Shown piece by piece: positions 1 to 8,100 of a stretch of DNA of 32,546 nt. The first letter of the stretch is position 1. Every line of letters starts with the position of its first letter. The DNA is taken from the NCBI GenBank assembly GCA_025362195.1, contig JANYHV010000222.1, forward strand, positions 1 through 32,546, written 5' to 3'. The notes under the pieces were generated by a model. It saw nothing but the letters and a program-made list of their open reading frames with translations, was not told the DNA's origin and searched no databases. Made by a program: the position numbers and the translations under genes. This DNA comes from Fimbriiglobus sp. GTDB lineage: Bacteria > Planctomycetota > Planctomycetia > Gemmatales > Gemmataceae.

Positions 1-140
1 TCGTCGGGGCGTCCGACCTGGCCGCGCCGGCCGTCGTCGGGTCGGCCGCGCTCGGCCTGACGTTCCGGCTCGCCCCCGGCCCGGCCCGCCCGCTCATCGC
101 CGTCGCCCACCCGGCCACCGGCCGCGCCTGGACCGTGTGA
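1..140 (+). CDS. C-terminal fragment of an unidentified protein
   Basis: The frame starting at base 3 is open from the window edge to a TGA at 138-140 and encodes about 45 residues ending in ATGRAWTV. It is rich in Ala, Pro, Gly and Val with no motif I recognise, so no function is offered. Its codon pattern (G or C in nearly every third position) fits the surrounding genes, which is why I accept it as coding. It is tail-to-tail with the GTPase gene, whose stop lies only 24 bases further on. Confidence 0.5.
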   Translation, partial: VGASDLAAPAVVGSAALGLTFRLAPGPARPLIAVAHPATGRAWTV

Positions 141-164
141 CGACCGACCGTTGCGGAAGCCGTT

Positions 165-1742
165 TCACTTCTTCGCCCAGTCGAGCAGCAGGCGGGCGGC
201 GTGGCCGCCGGCGGTTTGGAGTTGCCGCCAGACGCGCTTGGCCTTGTCCGCGTCGGCCTCGGTGTACAGCGCGCGGAGCAGGCTGACGCCGCGGGCTTCG
301 CCGACGCGGGCCAGGATCGCGGCCAGCAACTCGTCCTGCACCCCGGTCACTTTCCCGGCCGAGGCGCACACCGGCACGACCGTCTCGACCCCCTTGCCGA
401 AGAGTTCGCCGGCGGCACTGACCGCGTCGCGGACGTTCACCTCCTTCGGCCGGGTGCCGGCGGCGAAGTCGTAGGGCGGTGCCCACTCCATCGCCGGGGA
501 GATCAGGTCGATGTGCGTCAGGACGCCGACCAGCGGCGGCGGCTTCAAGTTGGGCACGGCGGCCATCGCCTTCAACAGCCGGTCGAGGAACTCGGTCTCG
601 GGGGCGCGGGCGGCACTGCGGGCGGGGACGACGAGCAGCAGCACGTCGGCTTCCTTCGCCGCCAGGAGCGCGGTCTGCACGTCGTCCTCGGTCGGGCCGG
701 CCAGGCCGAAGCCGGCGGAATCGACGATCGTGAACGCCGGCAGTCCCGGGCGGCGGAGCGTGTACCGGACCAGCCCGGCGGTCAACGGCAGCACGTCGGT
801 CGCGGCCCGTTGTTCGCCGAGCAGCGCGTTCGCCAGGCTCGACTTGCCGGCCTTCACGGGGCCGACGATGGCGACGGTCAGCGGCAACGGCTCGACGACC
901 GGGTCGGCCCCGGCGGGGGCGTCGGCGACGACGGCCGGGTCGGCGGCCGTGCGGGTGAGTTCGAGGTACCGCTTGGCCCCGACGCGGAGCCGGCCGCTGT
1001 TCAACTCGATCAGGTACCGGCCGACTTCGCGCAGGTAAACGGCCTGGAACCACTGCAACACGTTGGCCTTCACGCCGTCCTGGGCCGGCCCCATCATGCC
1101 CTTGGTGTACGCGATTTGCGCCGCCGTCTTGATCGGGTTGAAGACCAGGGACGCGGCCCAGTAGACGTTCCGCAGGCGGGGGTACCAGGTCGTCGCGGAA
1201 TCGACGACGTTGTACAGCCGCTGCACGTCGCCCAGGGTGAACAGGTGGCTGCCGGGGACGCCCTCGCGGACGAGCTTGGTCAGGTCGTGGGTGACGAGTT
1301 CCCCGCACGCGAGGACTTCGGGCATCGTCAGGTGGGCGAACGGATCGGCCTGGCCGGGCCGGTAGACGCGGGCCACGGCCACGGCCAGTTCTTGCGTCTG
1401 CGTGGCGTACCGGCTCAGGTCGGTGAGTTCCTTCGTCGGCACCGGCGGCATGGTGGCGATCTTGGCCTCGACGATGTCCCACGCCGTGCGGTCGCGGTCG
1501 GTCCAGTAGACGGGCAGCGGCTCGCCGTCGGCGGCCGGGGTCGCCCGGCGGAGTTGCCGCGACCAGTACCAGCCCAGCGCGTAAGCCGTAAGGAAGCAGG
1601 TCGCCATCGGCCAGTAGGTGATGAACGCCCACCCGGTCGCCCACAGGTGGTACAGGCCGACGCCGACGAGGAACAGCACGGGGGTGAGGATCAGCACCGC
1701 CGCGAGCAGGCCGCGGAGCTTCCAGCGAAACGACGGCATCAT
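165..1742 (-). CDS. Membrane-anchored Era/YcjF-like GTPase domain protein
   Basis: Encodes 525 aa. Two hydrophobic segments near the N-terminus (about 11-33 and 38-60) should anchor it in the cytoplasmic membrane. A roughly 220-aa helical region follows, then a P-loop GTPase domain: G1 GPVKAGKS at 294-301, G3 DSAG at 341-344, and a G4-like THID at 409-412 in place of NKxD. G2 is not obvious. The order TM pair, helical region, GTPase resembles stress- or envelope-linked bacterial Era-superfamily GTPases; the exact subfamily and partner are unknown. I chose the ATG at 1742 because a GGG-containing ribosome site lies about 8 nt upstream; an in-frame ATG at 1781 would add 13 residues but has no such site. 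It is transcribed alone, divergently from the lipoprotein gene at 2106. Confidence 0.8.
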   Translation of the reverse strand: MMPSFRWKLRGLLAAVLILTPVLFLVGVGLYHLWATGWAFITYWPMATCFLTAYALGWYWSRQLRRATPAADGEPLPVYWTDRDRTAWDIVEAKIATMPPVPTKELTDLSRYATQTQELAVAVARVYRPGQADPFAHLTMPEVLACGELVTHDLTKLVREGVPGSHLFTLGDVQRLYNVVDSATTWYPRLRNVYWAASLVFNPIKTAAQIAYTKGMMGPAQDGVKANVLQWFQAVYLREVGRYLIELNSGRLRVGAKRYLELTRTAADPAVVADAPAGADPVVEPLPLTVAIVGPVKAGKSSLANALLGEQRAATDVLPLTAGLVRYTLRRPGLPAFTIVDSAGFGLAGPTEDDVQTALLAAKEADVLLLVVPARSAARAPETEFLDRLLKAMAAVPNLKPPPLVGVLTHIDLISPAMEWAPPYDFAAGTRPKEVNVRDAVSAAGELFGKGVETVVPVCASAGKVTGVQDELLAAILARVGEARGVSLLRALYTEADADKAKRVWRQLQTAGGHAARLLLDWAKK

Positions 1743-2105
1743 CGCAAAAACCCTGACCCGGGGGCGGCGGACCGGGTTCATGATACGGTCGGGGGTCGCG
1801 TCGGGGCGGTGCGTGAGCGTCCGGAGCCGCGTGACGGCTCGGCTCGGTTGCCGGCGGTCTTCACTGCTGTAGTCGGCCTCTGTAAGGCCGGACGCGGCGT
1901 GGGCCGCCTTGTCTTCCTGGAGTTGGCCTCTGTGAGACCACCCACAGAAGACGAGACTGGACCGGCGTATGGGACAATGAACCTTGGCCGAGTGATTAGG
2001 TGCCGGTATCCGGGCCGGCTGCGGGCGCGGTGGGCCGGCTGATACGTTCCCCCGCGCAACTTCTATACTGCAACCGACCCCGACACCCCCGCTGTGGAGC
2101 CTCCC
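1743..2105. other. Divergent intergenic region with direct and inverted repeats
   Basis: This 363-bp spacer between two divergent genes has no convincing coding frame. It holds a 16-base direct repeat, AGTYGGCCTCTGTRAG, at 1871-1886 and 1921-1936. The copies are exactly 50 bp apart with two transition differences. The first copy contains a hairpin (CGGCCT 1874-1879 with AGGCCG 1885-1890). The second is followed by a TCTGTG/CACAGA inverted repeat (1929-1934, 1943-1948). These could be operator sites, but no regulator is identified. Confidence 0.4.
2064..2069 (+). promoter_or_regulatory. Possible -10 element (TATACT) before the propeller lipoprotein
   Basis: TATACT matches five of six bases of the sigma-70 -10 consensus and lies 37 nt before the GTG start at 2106. 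No good -35 hexamer is seen 16-18 nt upstream, so the call is weak. Confidence 0.25.
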
Positions 2106-3305
2106 GTGTGGAAACGCACCTGGCCAGTCGCCCTCCTCATCGCGGGCTGCGGCCGGCCGAACCCGGAGGGCACCGCGACCCCCGCGCCGGCTCACCCCAC
2201 TCCCCCCGTGACCGCGCGACCGGAAAGCCCGCCGGCGGCCCCCGCCCCCACTCCCAGCGGGCCGGCCAACCCCGCTCCGGTGGCGGCCGCCCCGAAGCCG
2301 CCCGCGACCCCGGTGCCGGCCCCCCACGAGCCGGTGAACGTCGAGGCGACGACGACGATCAAGCTCGGCATCCTCAGCACGATTTCGATCACCCTGTCGC
2401 CCGACGGGACCGTGGTCGGGGTTGGCGGTAAGACTTCGGACAGTTCGGACTCCTACGTCTCGGACTACTACGAGCTGCCGGCCGGGAAGAAGCTCGGGCG
2501 GCTCCCCGGACTCGACGGCCCCGGCTCCGTCTCCGACCGGCGGGAAATCCTCTACACCGGCACGAGCTACGACCGAGGCGGCGACATCAACGAGCCGAAC
2601 ATCGACTTCTTCCGCCGCGACATCGTGACCGGCAAGCAGACCCGCGTCTTACAACTCAAAAAGGTCGGGCCGCCGCAGGGCACCTACCTCCCCACGCCCG
2701 ACGGCTCCGTGCTCGTGAGCGGCCGCGGCAGTGAGCTGGCGTTCCTCAAGCTACCGGGCGGCGGCCCGGCCCTCCCCGCCGTGACGACCGACCAGCCGAT
2801 CCTCGCGATGTCACGGCTGTACGCGGCGGGGACGCGGGTCGCCACCCTCCACGACGGCGGCAAGGTTCTCGTCTGGGACGTCACGACCGGCAAGCAGGCC
2901 GACGCCCTCGGCCTCGGCCGGCCGACGCAGAAGGACGAGGAACTGCAGATCGCCCCGGACGGCCGGGCCATGGTCCTCAGGAACGAGAAGGGCGAGAAGG
3001 TCGTCTGGGACCTGAAGGCGAAGAAGCCCTGCCGGTGGGCGAAGGAAGAGTACCGCTCGGAGTTCCGGCCCCTGAGCGGCGGGGCGGTCTGCTACAACGA
3101 CACCGACTACGGGCCCACGCCGATCCGCAAGTGCGTCGTGGTCGCCGACATGATGACGGGCAAAGTCCTCGAGCGGCTTGTGCTCCCCGCCGACGCCCGG
3201 CAAGTTTATGTCCACCCGCGGGTTTCGGACGACGGCCGGCGGGTCGCCTGCTTGAGCGCGGACACGGAGACGGTTTGCTCCTGGGACCGCCCCAAGGCCA
3301 AGTGA
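2106..3305 (+). CDS. Propeller (WD40/YncE-like) lipoprotein
   Basis: Encodes 399 aa. The N-terminus is a short lipoprotein signal peptide with lipobox IAGC, Cys at 15, so the mature protein should be lipid-anchored outside the cytoplasmic membrane. A Pro/Ala-rich linker covers about 20-80. The rest has degenerate beta-propeller blades: SPDGTVVGVGG, TPDGSVLVSG, GGKVLVWDVTTGKQ, APDGRAMVL and EKVVWDLKAKKP, with the WD-type ending in VWD. No catalytic motif is seen; a binding or scaffold role is inferred. The GTG at 2106 is preferred over an in-frame GTG at 2094 because a GGAG ribosome site lies about 6 nt upstream and the signal peptide then begins properly with MWKR. It ends 22 bp from the oppositely oriented gene at 3328. 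Confidence 0.75.
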   Translation: MWKRTWPVALLIAGCGRPNPEGTATPAPAHPTPPVTARPESPPAAPAPTPSGPANPAPVAAAPKPPATPVPAPHEPVNVEATTTIKLGILSTISITLSPDGTVVGVGGKTSDSSDSYVSDYYELPAGKKLGRLPGLDGPGSVSDRREILYTGTSYDRGGDINEPNIDFFRRDIVTGKQTRVLQLKKVGPPQGTYLPTPDGSVLVSGRGSELAFLKLPGGGPALPAVTTDQPILAMSRLYAAGTRVATLHDGGKVLVWDVTTGKQADALGLGRPTQKDEELQIAPDGRAMVLRNEKGEKVVWDLKAKKPCRWAKEEYRSEFRPLSGGAVCYNDTDYGPTPIRKCVVVADMMTGKVLERLVLPADARQVYVHPRVSDDGRRVACLSADTETVCSWDRPKAK

Positions 3306-3327
3306 CCGCCGCAAACCCGCCCACTGC

Positions 3328-3804
3328 TCAGTCGTCCGCGAGGCCGCCCTGGGCCAGGTCGATGGCCTCGGGGTCGGGCGGCAGGGGTTCGAGCGGCCGG
3401 CCGGTCAGCCGCTCGATGGCCGCGGCCATCAGCCCGCCGGCCAGGTCTTCCAGAACGAGGCGGGTGAACGGCGGGAAGAGGACGTACTTCGCCCCCAGGT
3501 CGAGGACCATCGCCGTCCACGCCGGCCGGTCTTCGACGGGCAACTTGGCGTCGCTGACGACGACCAGCGGCGCGTCCGGGTGCTGCCGGGCCAGTTCGCC
3601 GACGATGCGCAACGGCACCGGGGCGTCGGCCGTCGGGTCGAACTGCCAGAAAACGACGCTCGGCCGGGGCGGGGTGAGTTGCGCGGCGACGGCCTCGGGC
3701 TGCCGCAACTCTGTCAGCAGCCAGCGGTGGTCCCGGAGGAAGCCGCGGAGCATGTTGGGCAGGGCGTCGTCCAGGGTACACATCACGACGAGCGGGTACT
3801 TCAC
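3328..3804 (-). CDS. Degenerate receiver-like protein, partner of the Fis/AAA+ protein
   Basis: Encodes 158 aa with the hydrophobic strand and helix rhythm of a response-regulator receiver. An acidic cluster LDD sits at 11-13, a candidate phosphoacceptor Asp56 at the end of SVVFWQFD, a VVVSD strand at 81-85, and GAKYVLFPPF where receivers have the conserved Lys-Pro. The Lys is absent (FPPF instead of KPF), so normal phosphoryl switching is doubtful. The start is GTG at 3804, which overlaps the stop of the upstream gene in a GTGA arrangement, so the two are probably translationally coupled and may act together. The receiver assignment is inference from pattern; an unrelated Rossmann-like domain is possible. 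Confidence 0.6.
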   Translation of the reverse strand: MKYPLVVMCTLDDALPNMLRGFLRDHRWLLTELRQPEAVAAQLTPPRPSVVFWQFDPTADAPVPLRIVGELARQHPDAPLVVVSDAKLPVEDRPAWTAMVLDLGAKYVLFPPFTRLVLEDLAGGLMAAAIERLTGRPLEPLPPDPEAIDLAQGGLADD

Positions 3805-5093
3805 GGCGTACCCCCGCCCGACACCGTCGGGATTTTGAAGGCTTCGACGCGGCGGAGCAGGGTCGCGCGGGGCACGTCGAGCCGCTTGGCGGCGGCGGTC
3901 GCGTTGCCGTGGCAGGCGAGCAGGGCGTCCTCGATCATGCGGCGTTCGACCGCTTCGAGCACCGCCGCGAGGGCCATCGACCGGGGCTGCGGCAACGGGT
4001 TCGCGGTAAGCAGGTGGCGCTCGCGGAGGACCCGCGGCAGATGCTCCGGGGCGATCGGCAGTGCGCCGGCACGCGCGGCCGCGGTGCGGAGCACGTCCGA
4101 GAGTTCGCGCAGGTTCCCCGGCCAGTCGTGCGCGGCGAGCACCGGCCAGGTGGCGTCGGCGACGGGGTGCGGGGTGACTCGCTCACCGAACCACGGCAAG
4201 TCATCGGGGCGGTCGCGGAGGGCCGGGACGCGGATTTCGAGGACGCCGAAGCGGGTGGCGAAGCCGTCGATCAGTCGGGGGTCGGCGTGCGGCGACACGG
4301 CCGACGCGCACACGACCCGCGGCGCGGCCGGCTTGTTCAGGTAGCCGGCCAACTTCTCCTGGAAGTCGCGCGGCAGCAGCCCAGGGTCGTGCAGGAAGAG
4401 CGTGCCGATCCCCCCGGTCGGCAGCGCGGCCCCGCCCTTGCCGAAGAGCAATGCGTCGAGCAGGTACGGCTGCACCCCGTGGGCGTCGGCCGCGACGAAG
4501 GCCTTGGCGTGCGTCGGCCCCTGGTGGTGGATCGCGCGGGCGGCCGTCGTCTTGCCGCTGCCCCGCTCGCCGATCAGCCAGACGGGGACGACCGTCGAGG
4601 CGGCGAGCCGGACGAGGTTGACGAACCGCTCCCCGACCGCGGTCGTGCCGGTGAGCAACTCGACGCCGTAGTGCCGGGCGTGATCGGCCTGGGTCGCGGC
4701 CAGGTCGGCCGGGAGTTTGCCCGTAGCCCGGCGGGTCGTCCGCTCGCCGTGCTGGGTCAGGAAGCCGACGACGCCGAGGAGTCGGCCGTCGCCGCCGGGC
4801 AGCGGGACGAAGGTGAAGTCCCACCACGGCGGGCCGCTGGTCGCGTCCGGCGGGGCGCGGCGGACGCGGGTGATTTCGCCGGCCCACGCCTCGGGCGGCG
4901 GCATCAGGGTCTGGCCGAGCGGGGTCGCGGAGCGGAACGCGGACAGCCGGAGGCCGCGGAGCTTGGCCCAGTCCGCCCCGATGACGCGCTCCCAGGCCGG
5001 GTTGGCGTACCGCAACCGGCGCGACGCCCCGACGACGAACACGGCCGTCGTCGAAGCGTGAAAGAACGAGCGCCACGACTTCGCGGAGGCCAC
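3801..5093 (-). CDS. PAS-AAA+-Fis regulator related to sigma-54 activators, lacking GAFTGA
   Basis: Encodes 430 aa. A PAS-like sensor covers about 15-115 (VFVVGASRRLRYANPAWERVIG). A sigma-54-activator-type AAA+ domain follows: Walker A GERGSGKT at 175-182, Walker B GTLFLHD at 230-236 (normally GTLFLDE), an LRDRPDDL segment at 292-299 and WPGNLREL at 324-331. A Fis-type helix-turn-helix ends the protein (about 390-425, ACHGNATAAAKRLDVPRATLLRRV). The GAFTGA loop that contacts sigma-54 is missing: after LLFGKGG the chain goes almost directly to Walker B, and Walker B has His for Asp. It therefore probably does not remodel sigma-54 holoenzyme and may be a plain DNA-binding regulator. GTG at 5093 is chosen because GGAG lies 7 nt upstream. 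It lies 41 nt downstream of the giant surface-protein gene and is coupled to the receiver-like gene. Confidence 0.75.
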   Translation of the reverse strand: MASAKSWRSFFHASTTAVFVVGASRRLRYANPAWERVIGADWAKLRGLRLSAFRSATPLGQTLMPPPEAWAGEITRVRRAPPDATSGPPWWDFTFVPLPGGDGRLLGVVGFLTQHGERTTRRATGKLPADLAATQADHARHYGVELLTGTTAVGERFVNLVRLAASTVVPVWLIGERGSGKTTAARAIHHQGPTHAKAFVAADAHGVQPYLLDALLFGKGGAALPTGGIGTLFLHDPGLLPRDFQEKLAGYLNKPAAPRVVCASAVSPHADPRLIDGFATRFGVLEIRVPALRDRPDDLPWFGERVTPHPVADATWPVLAAHDWPGNLRELSDVLRTAAARAGALPIAPEHLPRVLRERHLLTANPLPQPRSMALAAVLEAVERRMIEDALLACHGNATAAAKRLDVPRATLLRRVEAFKIPTVSGGGTP

Positions 5094-5134
5094 GGCACGA
5101 CTCCGGTCGAGGAAGTCCCGGCGAACGCCGCGCG

Positions 5135-8100
5135 TCAGCCGACGAACACGCCGCCGGCGTAGCCGGGCAGGTTGCCGCCGTCGTCGATCACGCCGGACGG
5201 CGGGTTCGAGCCGGTCAGGAACTGGCCGACGTACAGGCGGACTTGCCGGCCGCTCTGTTCGCCGTCGCCGGTGATCAGGTCGGCGAACTTGCCCCCGGCG
5301 AGGCTCTTGACGGCGACGCGGATGCCGCCCCGGTCGGTCAGGTCGCCGGCGAAGAAGTCGGCCGCGAGGGTCGGCACGGAGGTCGCGGTTTGGGCGAGCA
5401 AACTCGCGCCGTCGAAGACTTTGACGCGGGGGCCGCCGCCCGGGCCGGCCCCGACGACCAGGTCGGCCTTGCCGTCGCCGGTGATGTCCCCGGCCGACAC
5501 GTAGACGCCGTTGCGGAGGCTCGTGTCGAAGGCGAAGAAGTCGGCGACGAGGCGGACCGGGGTGACGCCGGGCCGCAGGGTGCGGCCGTCGAAGATGGCG
5601 ACCCGCGGGCCGCCGCCGAACCCGGCCGCGACGACGAGGTCGGGCGTGCCGTCCCCGTTCACGTCGGCGATGGCCGTGCGGACGCCGCCGCGGAAGGCCG
5701 GGTCGTCGATGGCGAAGAAGTCGGCGATCACTTCGAGCGTGCGGCCGCTGCGGATCTGCACCCGCGGGCCGCCGCCCTGGTCGGGGGACGAGGCGATCGC
5801 GTCGTACCCCTCGCCGAGGATGTCCCCGGTCGAGACGAACACCCCGCCGGCGAAGGTCGATTCGAACGGCTGGAAGCTGTCGAGTTGCGTGCCGCTGCCC
5901 GCGTCGAACCGGACCACGTCGGGGAACCGGCCGGGGCCGGGCGCGGCGACCAGCCGGGCGACGCCGTTCGGCTCCCGGGCGACGGCCACGCGGACGCCGC
6001 CGGAGAACCCGGGTTCGTACGGCCGGAAGGCGGCCACGACCTGGTTGTTCGAGTCGAACGTGAGCACCTTGTTGATGGTGCCGGCGTCGGTCCCGACGGC
6101 GTAGGTGTTCGCCTGGCCGGACAGCGGCGGGGCGGGCGGCGGGGGCGGCGGCGGGCCGGGCGGCAGCACCACCGGCGGGAGCGGGATGACCGGCGGCGGG
6201 GGCGGCGGCGGGGGGACCGGCGGGCCGGGCGGCGGGGGCGGCGGGGGCGGCGGCAACAGCGGCGGCGGGCTGACCGTCGTCGCCTGCGACCCGGTCAACG
6301 CCGGGTCGAGCGTGTCCGTCGCCGTGATCGTCTGCGGGCCGGCCGTCGTCAGGCTGTAGTTGACCGTCCGGGCACCCCGGTCGCTCAGCGCGAAGGTGAC
6401 CGTGAGCCTGCCGACCGCCGCGTCCGTGGTGGTCACGACGGCCGTGCCGGCGTAGGTGTTGGCCAGGTTGCCGAACGGGTCGCGGGCCGTCAGGGTGAGC
6501 GGCTGAACGTCCCCCGACACGACGGCCGTGGGGAAGTCCGAGAAGACGAACTGGGACGGCGCGGCGGCGACGACCCGGGTGGTGGCGATCGCGCTGGTCA
6601 ACAGGGTCGCCGGGTTGCCGGCCGTGAGGGTCACCCCGCCGGCCGTGCGGAAGGTGACGGTGAACGACTTCGTGCCCATGTCCGCCGCCGTGAACACGTA
6701 GTCCCCCGGCAGGCCGGCCTGCTTGTCGCTCGAAGTCAGCCGGACCAGCCCGGTGAACCCGGTGAGCACGGCCCCGGCCCCGTCGGTCGCGGCGATCGTG
6801 ACCGTGTTCGTCGTCCCGGCGACGGTCGCGGCGGCCAGGCCGGTGATCGTCACGGCCCCGACCGGGCCGATCAGGTCGTACTGGCGGATGCCGGTCGGCG
6901 TCTCCAGGAAGACGTACCGGCCGTCCGGCGAGACCGCCATCGTCCCGGTGGTGAATGGCCCGACGCCGGCCAGCCCCTCGCCGAGCGGCCGACTCGTGAC
7001 CAACTTGTAGGTCGCGGTGCTGTACGTTTCGAGCTTGCTGGACGTGCCGTTGGCCAGGTAGAAGAGCGGTAAGACCGGGTCGAAGGCGACCCCGCCGACG
7101 ACCCCGGCGAAGTTCTTGGTGACGGCCAGGGTCTTGTCGTAAATGGTGATCCCGCCGGTGTTGCCCGCGAACAGGCTGCCGTCGGCGTTGGCGGCGAACA
7201 GGTTGCCCCGGGTGTCCGCGGCCGGGGTGAACGACGCCGTAATCGCCTTGCCGGCGGCGCTGTAGACGCCCAGGAACGGGGTGAACGCGCCCCCCGGCGA
7301 GCCTTGAAAGCCGGCCGACACGAGGGCGCGTTTGCCGTCGCCGGAGCGGGCCAGGGTGGAGTTGACGGCGAACGCCCCACCGGACAGGCCGGGGGCACTG
7401 ATCGCGTCGGTCGCCGTGTTCAGGGACAGCGTCCCCGTGTAGTTCTTGGCGAACGCCGCGCCGGTCAGCACTTCCACGTCGCTGCCGCCGGTGGTGATCA
7501 GCACGGACGCGGCGGACGCGGCCACGTCGAAGAGGCCGGAGTTGTGGACGGTCACGTCGTAGGGCACGTTGGTGACCGCGCCGGTGTCGGCGTTGACCTT
7601 GCGGACGAAGCCCTGCGTCAGGCCGCGGACGCGGTCGGCGACGTACAGGAACTGGCCGTCCGGGCCGAGGTCGATGCCGCCCGGGTCGGCCGCGACCTTC
7701 CACGGCGCGAGCAGGGCCTGCGTCGCCACGTCGAACCGCTGGACGAACCCGTCGGGCGTCGTGTAGTAGACGCGGTTCCGGACCGGGTCGAAGGTCAGGT
7801 CGCCGCGGGCCGTGGCGATGCTCGCCAGAGGGCCGAAGGCGTTGACGACGATCCCGGACTGTGTGGCCGTGACGCCCAGGGCCGTGTCGCTGACCGACAC
7901 ACTCTGCCGGCCGGTCGTGCCGAGCCGCACGTCGAAGGTGCGGACCCCGGCGTCGGCCGGCGTGAAGGTGTACGCGACCGGCAGGACGGCGGCCGCGTCC
8001 GGGCTGCTGAAGGTGACCGTGCCGGCGTAGTTCGTCAGCGCGTTGCCCGCGGCGTCCCGGGCGGTGACGGTGACCGCGGCCGTCGTGCCCGTCGTGACGA

